DNA from: Chitinophagales bacterium
GTDB taxonomy: Bacteria; Bacteroidota; Bacteroidia; Chitinophagales; Chitinophagaceae
Assembly (NCBI GenBank): GCA_017303455.1
Contig: JAFLBM010000003.1
Coordinates: 62,001 to 126,000 of the forward strand
Length of the DNA stretch: 64,000 nucleotides
Direction of reading: 5' to 3'
Position 1 is the stretch's first letter; each line of letters starts with the position of its first letter. Shown here one piece after another: positions 1 through 8,410 of this stretch. The position numbers were made by a program, and so were the translations under genes. The notes below the pieces were generated by a model. That model searched no databases and was not told the origin of the DNA. It was given only the letters and a program-made list of their open reading frames with translations.

Positions 1-62
1 ATGATATTATTCCTGGTGCTTACCAGCAACAGGGATTGTTAAATAACCTTAACTACGGATGA
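1..62 (+). CDS. Possible 3' end of an upstream gene
   Basis: Reading in the frame that starts at base 3, the window opens with a run of about 19 sense codons ending in TGA at 60-62; the tail reads IIPGAYQQQGLLNNLNYG. The composition suits a protein C-terminus, and another frame gives only a 13-codon stub ending at base 42. Too little is present for any family assignment, and it could be chance. Confidence 0.3.
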   Translation, partial: DIIPGAYQQQGLLNNLNYG

Positions 63-124
63 ATGGTAAATAAAACCGTATTTGACCGATATTTCACATC
101 TTTGCAACCACAATAATTCTAATT

Positions 125-1264
125 ATGAAGATTGCTACTAAAATGATCCACGCAGGAGCCACACCTGATCCTTCCACCGGTGCCATTATGACCCCGATTT
201 ATCAAACCTCCACCTATGTGCAGGAAGCCCCCGGAAAGAACAAAGGATTTGAATATGCCCGTTCACAAAATCCCACCCGTAAAGCACTGGAAGAAGCTTT
301 TGCGATCATTGAGAATGGAAAGTTTGGCCTGGCATTCAGCAGCGGGGTGGCAGCTACCGATGCAGTCATCAAGTTATTAGAACCCGGTGATGAAGTGATC
401 TGCGCCAATGATATGTATGGAGGCACTTACCGTCTTTTTACCAAAGTATTTGAAAAATTCGGTATCCGCTTTTTTTATGTTGATACCACCAACGCCGCTA
501 ATGTTGCAGCAGCCATAACAACTAAAACCAAACTGGTATGGCTGGAAACTCCCACCAACCCTTTGATGAATATCACGGATATTGAAGCCGTGGCCGCTAT
601 CACGAAACCAAAGAATATATTACTCGCCGTTGATAATACATTCGCCTCTCCCTATTTGCAAAATCCACTTGACCTCGGTGCCGATATCGTGATGCACTCC
701 GTTACAAAATACCTCGGGGGGCACAGTGATGTGATACAGGGTGCATTGATGATGAATAGTGCGGAACTGAGAGAGAAACTCTATTTCATCCAGAAAAGTT
801 GTGGCGCTGTTCCCGGGCCAATGGATTGTTTCCTGGTATTAAGAGGTATCAAGACCTTACATGTGCGGATGAAACAGCACTGTGAAAACGGAAAGATCAT
901 CGCCAACTGGCTGCGTAAGCATCCGAAAGTAGCCAAAGTGTACTGGCCCGGCTTTGAAGACAGTCACGGTTATGCCGTGGCAAAAAAACAAATGCGGGAT
1001 TTTGGAGGTATGCTGAGCTTTACTTTAAAAGATGATAGTATGGAAAATGCGACCCGTGTGCTTTCCTCCACGCATTTATTCTCATTGGCTGAAAGCCTGG
1101 GTGGCGTTGAATCACTGATCAACCACCCTGCCTCTATGACCCATGCTTCCATTCCAAGAGAAGAGCGGCTAAAGAACGGGTTAACAGACTCCCTGATCCG
1201 GTTGAGTATTGGTATTGAAGATGCAGAAGATCTTATAGCGGACCTGGAAAAAGCAATCGGGTAG
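125..1264 (+). CDS. PLP-dependent trans-sulfuration enzyme (cystathionine gamma-synthase / beta- or gamma-lyase family)
   Basis: A cytoplasmic Cys/Met-metabolism PLP enzyme of 379 residues, the usual length for the family. The PLP lysine is in SVTKYLGG (Lys195), the ring-binding aspartate in AVDNTF (Asp170), and the phosphate-binding SSGVAA segment lies near residue 73. The family moves sulfur between cysteine and homocysteine through cystathionine. Sequence alone does not separate the synthase from the lyases; in Bacteroidota such single genes are annotated as either. The ATG follows a CATCTTTG box that weakly resembles the phylum -7 element. It stands alone and ends before a strong terminator at 1360. 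Confidence 0.9.
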   Translation: MKIATKMIHAGATPDPSTGAIMTPIYQTSTYVQEAPGKNKGFEYARSQNPTRKALEEAFAIIENGKFGLAFSSGVAATDAVIKLLEPGDEVICANDMYGGTYRLFTKVFEKFGIRFFYVDTTNAANVAAAITTKTKLVWLETPTNPLMNITDIEAVAAITKPKNILLAVDNTFASPYLQNPLDLGADIVMHSVTKYLGGHSDVIQGALMMNSAELREKLYFIQKSCGAVPGPMDCFLVLRGIKTLHVRMKQHCENGKIIANWLRKHPKVAKVYWPGFEDSHGYAVAKKQMRDFGGMLSFTLKDDSMENATRVLSSTHLFSLAESLGGVESLINHPASMTHASIPREERLKNGLTDSLIRLSIGIEDAEDLIADLEKAIG

Positions 1265-1359
1265 AAGGAAAGGAAATCAACTTTCTTTAAAGGTTAAACG
1301 CCTGTACATGCAGATAACAGGATGTTCTCCGGGTTAACACAACATTAAAATAAAATTAG

Positions 1360-1387
1360 ATGCGGGCTGCCGGCCCGCATTTTTTTG
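1360..1387 (+). terminator. Intrinsic terminator after the trans-sulfuration gene
   Basis: A perfect 8-bp stem, ATGCGGGC paired with GCCCGCAT around a 5-base loop, runs straight into six or seven T residues. It lies about 95 bases past the stop codon, and no gene is seen between. Confidence 0.85.
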
Positions 1388-1475
1388 GCTTAAGCCCCCT
1401 GTGGCATAATCTTAGTTTAGTACCTACTGCTGGTAACAGGATACGTGGATCAGATCAACTCTAAACTTATTTATT

Positions 1476-1622
1476 ATGCTTTACCTTATAGCGATCATAC
1501 TGATCATCGGCTGGTTACTCGGGTTTTTTGTATTTTCTGTCGGCGGACTTATTCATATTCTGCTGGTAATTGCAATTATCGCAATTTTGCTGCGGATCAT
1601 CCAGGGACGAAATCCTGTTTGA
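1476..1622 (+). CDS. 48-residue membrane protein, lmo0937/DUF5670-like
   Basis: A short frame beginning MLYLIAIILIIGWLLGFF and ending RIIQGRNPV. It is almost entirely two hydrophobic helices (about residues 1-20 and 23-42) with a short positively charged tail, which puts it in the inner membrane. The helix - FSVGG turn - helix - R.I.GR pattern matches the small lmo0937/DUF5670 membrane proteins, which are common in Bacteroidota and Firmicutes and have no settled function, though stress links have been suggested. The downstream gene begins 9 bases after its stop, so they may share a transcript. The assignment rests on length, topology and the GR tail. Confidence 0.75.
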   Translation: MLYLIAIILIIGWLLGFFVFSVGGLIHILLVIAIIAILLRIIQGRNPV

Positions 1623-1631
1623 TGACTATGC

Positions 1632-2396
1632 ATGCACGACAAAAATTCCTTAGCTGATTTTTTAAATAAGAAGGTTGATCAGTATAATCAGCCTTCTTTT
1701 ATTCCAACTGACCCTGTTTGTATACCTCACCTGTTCACCAAAAAACAGGATATAGAGATCGCCGGCTTCTTCGCTGCCATTTTTGCCTGGGGAAACCGTA
1801 CCACCATTATTCAGAAATCAAAAGAACTCCTGCGGCTGATGGATATGCAGCCTTATGATTTTTGTTTGAATGCCGGCAATAAAGACCTGCAAAAATTGCT
1901 GGGTTTTAAACACCGGACCTTCAATGCAACCGACCTGCTCTATTTTATTGAGTTCTTTAAATATCATTATACCAGGCATCCATCACTGGAAACCGCCTTT
2001 ACCATGCATGGCCAAACAGCCGAACAAATGCTGACGGGTTTTCATCATTATTTCTTTTCCCCGGAAGAAGTGCCGCTGCGCACCAAAAAACATATTGCTA
2101 CTCCCGAAAGAAATTCGTCCTGCAAACGCCTGAACATGTTCCTGCGCTGGATGGTGAGAAAGGATAAGAAAGGCGTTGACTTTGGCATTTGGAAAAAAAT
2201 ATCTCCGTCACAACTCATTTGTCCGCTGGATGTGCATGTGGCGAGGGTGGCCCGCCATTTTAACTTACTCAACCGGAAACAAACCGACTGGAAGGCAGCA
2301 ATCGAACTAACAACTTACCTTCGTACTCTTGATGCACAGGACCCGGTAAAATATGATTTTGCCCTGTTTGGACTGGGTGTCATTGAAAAATTCTGA
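1632..2396 (+). CDS. TIGR02757 (DUF2400) family protein
   Basis: A 254-residue soluble protein matching the TIGR02757 family by its layout: an early FFAAIFAWGNRTTI segment, a central lysine-rich stretch with NMFLRWMVRKD, then PLDVHVARVARHFNLL and a C-terminal DPVKYDFALFGLGV. The RWMVR and PLDxH...R blocks recall helix-hairpin-helix DNA glycosylase folds, but that is an inference and no catalytic residue has been assigned for the family. It is widespread as a housekeeping gene in Bacteroidota and epsilon-proteobacteria. A small hypothetical gene starts 4 bases after its stop. Confidence 0.85.
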   Translation: MHDKNSLADFLNKKVDQYNQPSFIPTDPVCIPHLFTKKQDIEIAGFFAAIFAWGNRTTIIQKSKELLRLMDMQPYDFCLNAGNKDLQKLLGFKHRTFNATDLLYFIEFFKYHYTRHPSLETAFTMHGQTAEQMLTGFHHYFFSPEEVPLRTKKHIATPERNSSCKRLNMFLRWMVRKDKKGVDFGIWKKISPSQLICPLDVHVARVARHFNLLNRKQTDWKAAIELTTYLRTLDAQDPVKYDFALFGLGVIEKF

Positions 2397-2400
2397 TCAG

Positions 2401-2721
2401 ATGCAGCATGAGTTGATCACAGGTATAAACAATTCGATGGAGATAGCCCTGCCGGAACAACTTTCAATGGAAGAGTTGCGGGAAAAATTGACTGCCCACA
2501 TCAATCATTTGATCAATCATGATTTTGAGAAACTGGTATTCTATCTCTACCGTATTGATATCAATGAAGCAAAGATGAAACAACTGCTCGACCGGCAACA
2601 GGGTGAACATGCCGCTGCACTGATAGCAGACCTTATCATTGAACGGCAGCTGCAAAAAAACAAATCCCGCAGGGAATTTCGCCAGCGGGACAATGATATC
2701 AGTGAGGAAGAAAAATGGTAA
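2401..2721 (+). CDS. Small conserved hypothetical protein (106 aa)
   Basis: Function unknown. An acidic, helical soluble protein starting MQHELITGINN, with a middle block INHLINHDFEKLVFYLYRID and the C-terminus DNDISEEEKW. Proteins with this INHLI..DFEKLV..LYRID core and EEKW tail recur in Chitinophagaceae, so it is probably real and lineage-specific. The start at 2401 avoids the 44-base overlap with the preceding gene that an upstream start at 2353 would need; Met at 2437 is another option. Confidence 0.7.
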   Translation: MQHELITGINNSMEIALPEQLSMEELREKLTAHINHLINHDFEKLVFYLYRIDINEAKMKQLLDRQQGEHAAALIADLIIERQLQKNKSRREFRQRDNDISEEEKW

Positions 2722-2801
2722 GAGATGGAAGCCAGACATCAGGGGACAGAAGCACGGCTGTACCTCTATAGTAAACCCTCCGGCCTCATACTTCAGGCCT
2801 C

Positions 2802-3473
2802 CTATTTACTTTCTTTTTCAAACATCAGTTCTTTCACCTTCTCCTTATCTTCTTTTTCTTTTTTCAGGTCGAACATAGTGCCGAACACATGATCCCAGAT
2901 AGTGGAACTTACACCATACCCGTTATGTTCATTCTTATAATGATGCAGGTGATGATTTCTCCACAGCGGTTTCATCCATTTAAAAGGAGGGTTCCAGGCA
3001 TGGATAGCATAATGCATGGTGCCATACATCAGGTAGCCCAATAAAAAACCAGGAAAGAACATCAGGGCATAAGTGCCCATGATGAGATACATCAAACTAA
3101 ACAAAGTAGTGGAAATGATCAGGCTCGGAACCGGTGGCATAAATAACCGTTGCTTATCCCTGGGATAATGATGGTGATTGCCATGCAGGGTGTAAACAAA
3201 TTTTGTGGCACGGGGAGTTTTGGGCACCCAGTGAAAAATAAAGCGATGGGCGATGTATTCAAAAAAGGTCCAGAAAAACATACCTGCAAAGAAAACCAGC
3301 AGGATCGTTTTAGTACTGTAATCATATTTAGTGGCAGCCAGGTAAATGATATAACTGAGGATCGGGATATACATACCCCAGATCACCAGCGGGTGAGCTT
3401 TCGTCAGCGCCTCCAGGAAATCGTTCTTGAATAAACGAACCTGCCCCTTGTTATGAATTTTTTCGAATTCCAT
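2802..3473 (-). CDS. Fatty acid hydroxylase / sterol desaturase superfamily protein
   Basis: A 223-residue integral membrane di-iron oxygenase. Histidine clusters appear in the family order: HRFIFH (76-81), HGNHHHYPRD (97-106), HYAIH (154-158) and HHLHH (174-178) followed by NEHNGYG. Hydrophobic helices lie at about 28-48, 56-74, 115-135 and 137-152. The spacing is closest to fatty acid 2-hydroxylases without the cytochrome b5 domain; those hydroxylate acyl chains of membrane or sphingoid lipids, but the substrate here is unproven. The start at 3473 is chosen because a promoter at 3478-3506 ends right before it; a start 33 bases upstream would lie inside that promoter. Confidence 0.88.
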   Translation of the reverse strand: MEFEKIHNKGQVRLFKNDFLEALTKAHPLVIWGMYIPILSYIIYLAATKYDYSTKTILLVFFAGMFFWTFFEYIAHRFIFHWVPKTPRATKFVYTLHGNHHHYPRDKQRLFMPPVPSLIISTTLFSLMYLIMGTYALMFFPGFLLGYLMYGTMHYAIHAWNPPFKWMKPLWRNHHLHHYKNEHNGYGVSSTIWDHVFGTMFDLKKEKEDKEKVKELMFEKESK

Positions 3474-3477
3474 GCCG

Positions 3478-3506
3478 CAAAGATAAGGAAGGGGATGTTT
3501 GTACAA
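3478..3506 (-). promoter_or_regulatory. Bacteroidota promoter for the fatty acid hydroxylase gene
   Basis: On the minus strand a TTG at 3506-3504 is followed after 18 bases by TATCTTTG (3485-3478), an exact TAnnTTTG -7 box. Only four bases separate it from the ATG, so the mRNA would be leaderless or nearly so. This box fixes the start codon choice. Confidence 0.7.
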
Positions 3507-3547
3507 CCCACGTTAAACAAGGTTTTTACCTGCTGAACGGCCTGATT

Positions 3548-6142
3548 TTAGTCAGCCTTTAACAACTCATCCACCCGTTGAAACTGGTAGCCCCTGGCCT
3601 TGCAATATTGTACCAGTTCTGGCAGGCGTCTATAAAATTTATCGGAACGTTTGGGATCGGTTCCAATATGTATCAATACTATAAACCCATTCAACCCGGC
3701 CGGTCTTGTTTGCTCTGCATTAATTATAGAGGCCCAGATCTCATCACTGCTGCGGTAATTCTTCATCTCCGGTGTGGTATAATCAGCAGTGCTGCGGGTG
3801 CCGGGGGTAAAATTGATCAGCTGAAAACCCATTTGTTTTGTCCATGCCGCAATGCTGTCGTTATACCATTCATAAGGTGGTAAAAAATAACGGGCCTGTT
3901 CTTCACGGATACCAAAACGGCTCATCATCCTATAATTTTTCTGCAGGTCCTTTTTGAATTGTTCTTTCGTCACCAATAAACTGTCCCGTTGGGTCCAGTC
4001 GCAATACAATAAATGTTTATCCGAATGCGGTGCAATATAATTGCCCTGCTTTTTCAGATCAACGATCAGTTTTGTAAAAGCCGGGTTGCGAAAAAAATCG
4101 CCGGTAAAAAAGAAAGAGCCTTTTATTTTTTCCTGTTGCAATGTGCTTGCAATAAAATCACCTCCATCAGCAAATTCATGCCCGGTAAAGACCAATGCAA
4201 TTTTTTTATTGGCAGAATCACCTCTTGTTACCGCTCCAAAATTATAGGACAGTTTATTCTTTGGGGTTCTCAAAGTCCCTCCTGCGGAGGGATTTAGGGA
4301 GGCCGCTTCCTTCGCCGCCAGCAAATAGATCAGTGATGCTGTTCCATCCATCGTGGGCTCATTGGTACTGTAATCGCCATAATCATCATGGTAAACGGCC
4401 AGGCCGCTTTGAAATGCTGCATACTCGTCCGGGTCTTTCAGCTGAATACCAATCAGTCCTTTGTAAATACTGCCATATACCGGCCCATCCACAAGGCCGC
4501 CGTCAATCGGGTAGTTTTTAATATGCGTAAAAGCAGAATGCGGATCAACCGGTGTATCACCCCAGGATGGTAAACCATAGACCATGCTTGTTCCCCAGGG
4601 ATTACACCCAAAAAGCCAGTCAAAATTCGCCTGCTCCAGTTCATCAAATTGTTTGTCACCTGTTAACTCCTTGTACCAATAACATTGAATGGCAAATGAA
4701 GCGGTGAGATTATTGCTGCACCAGATAAAGGGAATGCCGCGGTAGAAGGCATTTGCCTTTGCTTTGTTCCAGACTCTTTGGATACCTTCTTTATAATAGC
4801 CAATGATAGTGTCTCTTTGTTTTCCTTTTAATTGTTTGGCTAATTCATAATGACCAAGGTTAATAAAAGGATACCATTGATAATGTTTGGCCGTGTCAAA
4901 GCCGAGCCAGGGAGTAATTGGTTCTTGCTTTGAATGATCAAATGAACCACCAATAAATAAACCGGGGTTTATTAAGTGATATCCTTCTGAATGAGTCCTA
5001 TTATACTCGATCATTTTTCTTAACCTTCTTAACTTAGTTTCTTTATAAACCGAGGCTTGTGCAGCCAATGCCAATTCCATATCATCATTCCAATTTTCTT
5101 CTGCATAGATATATGGTGATCTTACAGATGCCGTTTGACTAAACCCATTCCTCTTAACTGCAAATGAATAGGCCGATCCCATTTTGTAAAACAACAGGTC
5201 GCTATATGTAGTATCAATCTTATTATAAATCTCTGCACCCAAAGCAAACGCACTGGCAAATTTCCCCGCCGTCGAACTCGTTCCCGTCGTCGCATTCATA
5301 AACTTGCCCCGCTGCTGCGGTTCCCCGCTTACAAAATAAACCGGCCTTTCAAATCCCCTTCCGTAAAAAGTATCCTGTTTGGGCATCCGCATCCCCATAT
5401 GGTCCCGGTCATCAGCGATCTGGTTGAACATCCAGTCATCCCTCGGGTGCATTTTCAATAACCAGTCCAGCCCCCACTTCGCTTCATCCAGCACATCGGC
5501 CATCCCATTTTTACCATCCAGGCCATTTGCCTGTTTTTCATCCGTAAACACAGTTGGAAAATCACGGTAGGCCATCAGCAAATGATAAGTGGCATTGGCA
5601 GACGTGCTGCTGTATTGCAGATAATCCGATGCATCATGCCAGCCACCCACCACATCAATACGGGTGCTGTCTTTGATACCTGCTTTTTCTCCATACAACA
5701 CATACCCATCATGCGTATGGCAACTGTCTTTTAAATAAGGATTGAAACCGGTGCGTTGCTGCCGCATATACCGCAAACAAAAATCAGCCGCACCTTTGTA
5801 CACATCATTGCTGATCTCAAATTCAGGAGAAACAGCTCCGCCAGCCTTTACATAATAACGGCCCGGTTTTTTATACGAAGAAAAATTCAGCCGGTATGTT
5901 TGTTTGAACGGGCCATATTCCCCAAATGCTTTCCCCGCTTTAGCGGTAAATACCGTTTTCTTTGAAGCAGCATCCACCAATTCCCAATTACTGATTCCCT
6001 TTTCTTCCTTACTGCACCAAACCGCCACTTTCACCCCGCCAGGTGTATAGCCCAGTTGGTTGATGCGTATCCAGCTTTGTGGTTCCTCTTTTTTACTAAA
6101 AGAAAGAACAGGCAGCAATAAAATGAATAACCATTTTTTCAT
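3548..6142 (-). CDS. Exported GH9 glycoside hydrolase fused to a NodB/CE4-like deacetylase domain
   Basis: An 864-residue protein with a Sec signal peptide (MKKWLFILLLPVLSFS). Residues about 22-110 form the Ig-like N-terminal domain of GH9 enzymes, and 115-612 the GH9 (alpha/alpha)6 barrel. The barrel has GGWHDASDY (166-174, base/nucleophile-helper Asp170 and Asp173) and GDYSTNEPTMDG with the proton donor Glu595. A short linker (613-632) leads to a polysaccharide-deacetylase-like domain (about 633-864) with the metal motif HSDKH (706-710) and FLPPYEWYND (753-762). The canonical TFDD first motif is replaced by VFTGHEFADGG, so activity of this half is uncertain. GH9 includes endoglucanases and exo-glucosaminidases; the fusion hints at an N-acetylated glucan such as chitin oligosaccharides, as inference. 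The linker is encoded by a palindromic repeat (4276-4292). Confidence 0.9.
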   Translation of the reverse strand: MKKWLFILLLPVLSFSKKEEPQSWIRINQLGYTPGGVKVAVWCSKEEKGISNWELVDAASKKTVFTAKAGKAFGEYGPFKQTYRLNFSSYKKPGRYYVKAGGAVSPEFEISNDVYKGAADFCLRYMRQQRTGFNPYLKDSCHTHDGYVLYGEKAGIKDSTRIDVVGGWHDASDYLQYSSTSANATYHLLMAYRDFPTVFTDEKQANGLDGKNGMADVLDEAKWGLDWLLKMHPRDDWMFNQIADDRDHMGMRMPKQDTFYGRGFERPVYFVSGEPQQRGKFMNATTGTSSTAGKFASAFALGAEIYNKIDTTYSDLLFYKMGSAYSFAVKRNGFSQTASVRSPYIYAEENWNDDMELALAAQASVYKETKLRRLRKMIEYNRTHSEGYHLINPGLFIGGSFDHSKQEPITPWLGFDTAKHYQWYPFINLGHYELAKQLKGKQRDTIIGYYKEGIQRVWNKAKANAFYRGIPFIWCSNNLTASFAIQCYWYKELTGDKQFDELEQANFDWLFGCNPWGTSMVYGLPSWGDTPVDPHSAFTHIKNYPIDGGLVDGPVYGSIYKGLIGIQLKDPDEYAAFQSGLAVYHDDYGDYSTNEPTMDGTASLIYLLAAKEAASLNPSAGGTLRTPKNKLSYNFGAVTRGDSANKKIALVFTGHEFADGGDFIASTLQQEKIKGSFFFTGDFFRNPAFTKLIVDLKKQGNYIAPHSDKHLLYCDWTQRDSLLVTKEQFKKDLQKNYRMMSRFGIREEQARYFLPPYEWYNDSIAAWTKQMGFQLINFTPGTRSTADYTTPEMKNYRSSDEIWASIINAEQTRPAGLNGFIVLIHIGTDPKRSDKFYRRLPELVQYCKARGYQFQRVDELLKAD
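4270..4308. repeat. Palindromic repeat-like segment inside the GH9/NodB linker
   Basis: TCCCTCC, a TGC loop and GGAGGGA form a 7-bp perfect stem at 4276-4292, extended by an AAAG/ATTT imperfect flank and a second AGGGAGG just outside. Such CCCTCC...GGAGGG palindromes with CTAAAT flanks are a common intergenic repeat type in Bacteroidota genomes, as recalled. Here the segment is in frame and encodes NPSAGGT in the linker between the two catalytic domains. Confidence 0.5.
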
Positions 6143-6195
6143 GGCCTTAAGTTACAAACAAGCTTACTAACTTAGCGCCACTTAATTCCCGTAAT

Positions 6196-7203
6196 ATGAA
6201 ATTGGTTTCTTATCTCAAAGAAGGACATGAACAGCTGGCCGTACTGATCCATGATATGGTGTATGATATGGAAGTATTGCATCCTGATCTTCCCAACAGT
6301 ATGAATATGTTTTTAACCTACTGGGAAGATGCTTATCCTGTTGCCCAGGCCGGTGAGCTCTTGTTGAAAGAAGGGACCCGAACCAGCAACCGGGCTATCC
6401 CGCTCAGCCAGGTGCAACTGATCGCACCCGTTCCCTTTCCTTCTTCCTGCCGGGATGGCTATGCGTTCCGGCAGCATGTGGCCGCTGCAAGAAGAAACCG
6501 TAAAGTGGAAATGATCCCGGAGTTTGACCAGTACCCGATCTTTTATTTCACCAATCACCACAGCATACAGGGACCGGGCAATATCCATTGCATGCCCGAC
6601 CATTTTGAAAAATTAGATTTTGAACTGGAAGCCGCCATCGTTATCTGCAAACATGGCCGCAATATCAAAGCCGAACATGCGGACGAATATATCGGCGGCC
6701 TCATGATCATGAATGATATGAGTGCAAGAAGGTTGCAGATGGAAGAAATGCTGCTCAACCTCGGGCCGGCCAAGGGCAAAGATTTTTCTACCGTCATCGG
6801 CCCCTGGCTGGTAACGCTGGATGAATTACAGTCCTTTGAAATTCCGCCCAAGGAAAACCATACCGGCAAAAGCTGGAACCTGCGGATGCAGTGTTGGGTA
6901 AATGGCAAACAGGTAAGTGATGGTAACGTAGGTGATATGGACTGGACCTTTGCCGAAATTATTGAACGGGCCTCTTATGGTGTTGACCTCTATCCCGGTG
7001 ATGTGATCGGCAGCGGCACGGTGGGCACCGGTTGCTTCTTAGAACTGAATGGCACGGGCAAACTCAACGACCCCAATTATACCGAGCAATGGCTTCAACC
7101 CAATGATGTGGTGGAAATGGAAATTGACGGGCTGGGCAAACTTTCCAATACTATAATTGCCGAAGAAACGGACTGGAGTATTTTGAAACGAAAGAAAGGC
7201 TGA
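6196..7203 (+). CDS. Fumarylacetoacetate hydrolase (FAH) family protein
   Basis: A 335-residue cytoplasmic enzyme of the FAH superfamily, which cleaves or isomerises 3-oxo acids with a divalent metal. The metal site is visible in FELEAAIV (two Glu) and MNDMSAR (Asp), followed by the family block KGKDFSTVIGPWLVT and the C-terminal GDVIGSGTVGTGC. The length and the long N-terminal segment fit the Bacteroidota group labelled fumarylacetoacetase-like; no homogentisate-pathway gene lies nearby, so the substrate is open. It is divergent from the GH9 gene, with 53 bases between the starts. Confidence 0.88.
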   Translation: MKLVSYLKEGHEQLAVLIHDMVYDMEVLHPDLPNSMNMFLTYWEDAYPVAQAGELLLKEGTRTSNRAIPLSQVQLIAPVPFPSSCRDGYAFRQHVAAARRNRKVEMIPEFDQYPIFYFTNHHSIQGPGNIHCMPDHFEKLDFELEAAIVICKHGRNIKAEHADEYIGGLMIMNDMSARRLQMEEMLLNLGPAKGKDFSTVIGPWLVTLDELQSFEIPPKENHTGKSWNLRMQCWVNGKQVSDGNVGDMDWTFAEIIERASYGVDLYPGDVIGSGTVGTGCFLELNGTGKLNDPNYTEQWLQPNDVVEMEIDGLGKLSNTIIAEETDWSILKRKKG

Positions 7204-7223
7204 CAGAATTCTATCAGCCAAAC

Positions 7224-7281
7224 AGATTGCCCAGGTTAGTAGTTATAACTACTTTTCATACGATGTTATTCGGGCAAATCT
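7224..7281. other. Nested inverted repeats between convergent genes
   Basis: A perfect 16-bp palindrome AGTAGTTATAACTACT (7238-7253) sits inside a larger inverted repeat, AGATTGCCC (7224-7232) against GGGCAAATCT (7272-7281, one bulged base). The structure lies between the FAH gene and the CMD/cupin gene. It could act as a bidirectional terminator, although only short T/A runs follow it. Confidence 0.5.
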
Positions 7282-7285
7282 TTTC

Positions 7286-8404
7286 CTAATTATTGTTGTA
7301 TTCTGCATCAGTCACCGGCTGCATCCATACTGTTGCACCGTTTTGGTTATTCGTGATGGCTATCTGAATAAATGGCTGATCATGACTTGCACCATGCCAG
7401 TGCGGAATATTCGGCGGACATTTCACCACATCGCCTTTCCGGAGAAGTCTTTTGGGGCTGCCCTTTTCCTGGTAATAACCTAAACCTCCCGTTGCCAGCA
7501 GAATTTGACCTCCCGGATGCAAATGCCAGTTTGTTCTTGCACCCGGTTCAAAGGTTACATTTCCAATTGCAGTTTGATTACTGCTATCACTCAGGGCTAA
7601 TTGCTTTAACCAGGCGGTTCCAATAAAATTACCGTTATCGATTTTTTGCCCCAGAGGAAAGATCACCTCATCAGGCAGTGTGGCCATAGTGTAAGGTTTT
7701 TGATTGATCACAGCCTGGAGCACCTGCCTGGCAACTATACCTCTTTTTGCACTTACGTCTGTTTCAATGATTGTTACCAATTCCGCCAGTTGATTTTTAG
7801 TAAGGCCATTATACATGCCTACACCAAAGTGAGAACGAAGCTGGGGTTCTGTACCTTCCATGGCCGCCAATGCAGCAATTGTAATTATTTCACGGGTTTT
7901 CCAATCAAGATTGTCTCTTCCGAAAATGGCACCAAATAAATGTTCTTTCAGAAACTGGTCTATAGCCGGGGCAAATTCGTAAACGCCACCACCGATTTTT
8001 CGTCCGGTAAGTTTCGTTTGATTTCCTGTTCCTGTTTGCAGCATGGTTTTACCGGCAGGATAAGGAGATGGTTCTTTTCCTGCTGCATCGTTGATGTCTT
8101 TTTTCTTTCTTTCTTCCAGTACCCCCATCAGGTTATTCAGTGCATTGAGGCTGCGGGGAAAACCTGCATACGCATATAATTGCACAAGCATTTCCTTTAT
8201 TTCATTGATGGTTAGTCCTGCATTCAAACCATCATGTAAAGCCATTTGGAGTTTGGGCATATTTCCCTGCGCAGTATGGGCTGAAATAGCGACGATGCTG
8301 CGTTCCTTTGGACTCAATGATAAACTACTATCTGTTTTTGTTTGTGCTAACAGTATGTGATTTATCACGATGAATAAGCAGAAGAGTATTTTATTTTTTA
8401 ACAT
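7286..8404 (-). CDS. Exported carboxymuconolactone decarboxylase-cupin fusion protein
   Basis: A 372-residue protein with a signal peptide cut after about ILLAQ. It contains two carboxymuconolactone-decarboxylase-type helical domains (about 30-105, with MALHDGLNAGLTINEIKEML; and about 155-235, with LRSHFGVGMYNGLTKNQLAEL) and a C-terminal cupin (about 255-365) with metal-type histidines in WHLHPGGQ and PPNIPHWHGAS. The CMD domains lack the AhpD CxxC pair, so peroxidase chemistry is unlikely. Similar fusions accompany aldo-keto reductases and hydrolases in many bacteria without a proven reaction. It starts 6 bases after the alpha/beta hydrolase gene, as the last gene of the AraC-linked cluster. 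Confidence 0.87.
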   Translation of the reverse strand: MLKNKILFCLFIVINHILLAQTKTDSSLSLSPKERSIVAISAHTAQGNMPKLQMALHDGLNAGLTINEIKEMLVQLYAYAGFPRSLNALNNLMGVLEERKKKDINDAAGKEPSPYPAGKTMLQTGTGNQTKLTGRKIGGGVYEFAPAIDQFLKEHLFGAIFGRDNLDWKTREIITIAALAAMEGTEPQLRSHFGVGMYNGLTKNQLAELVTIIETDVSAKRGIVARQVLQAVINQKPYTMATLPDEVIFPLGQKIDNGNFIGTAWLKQLALSDSSNQTAIGNVTFEPGARTNWHLHPGGQILLATGGLGYYQEKGSPKRLLRKGDVVKCPPNIPHWHGASHDQPFIQIAITNNQNGATVWMQPVTDAEYNNN

Positions 8405-8410
8405 GCCAGG

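Noticed and set aside
1445..1657. A 70-codon frame over the DUF5670-like gene
   Set aside because: A different frame of the 48-residue membrane gene; its translation is Cys/Tyr/Thr-rich with no membrane pattern.
2353..2400. Upstream start for the small hypothetical gene
   Set aside because: It would overlap the TIGR02757 coding end by 44 bases; the ATG at 2401 needs no overlap.
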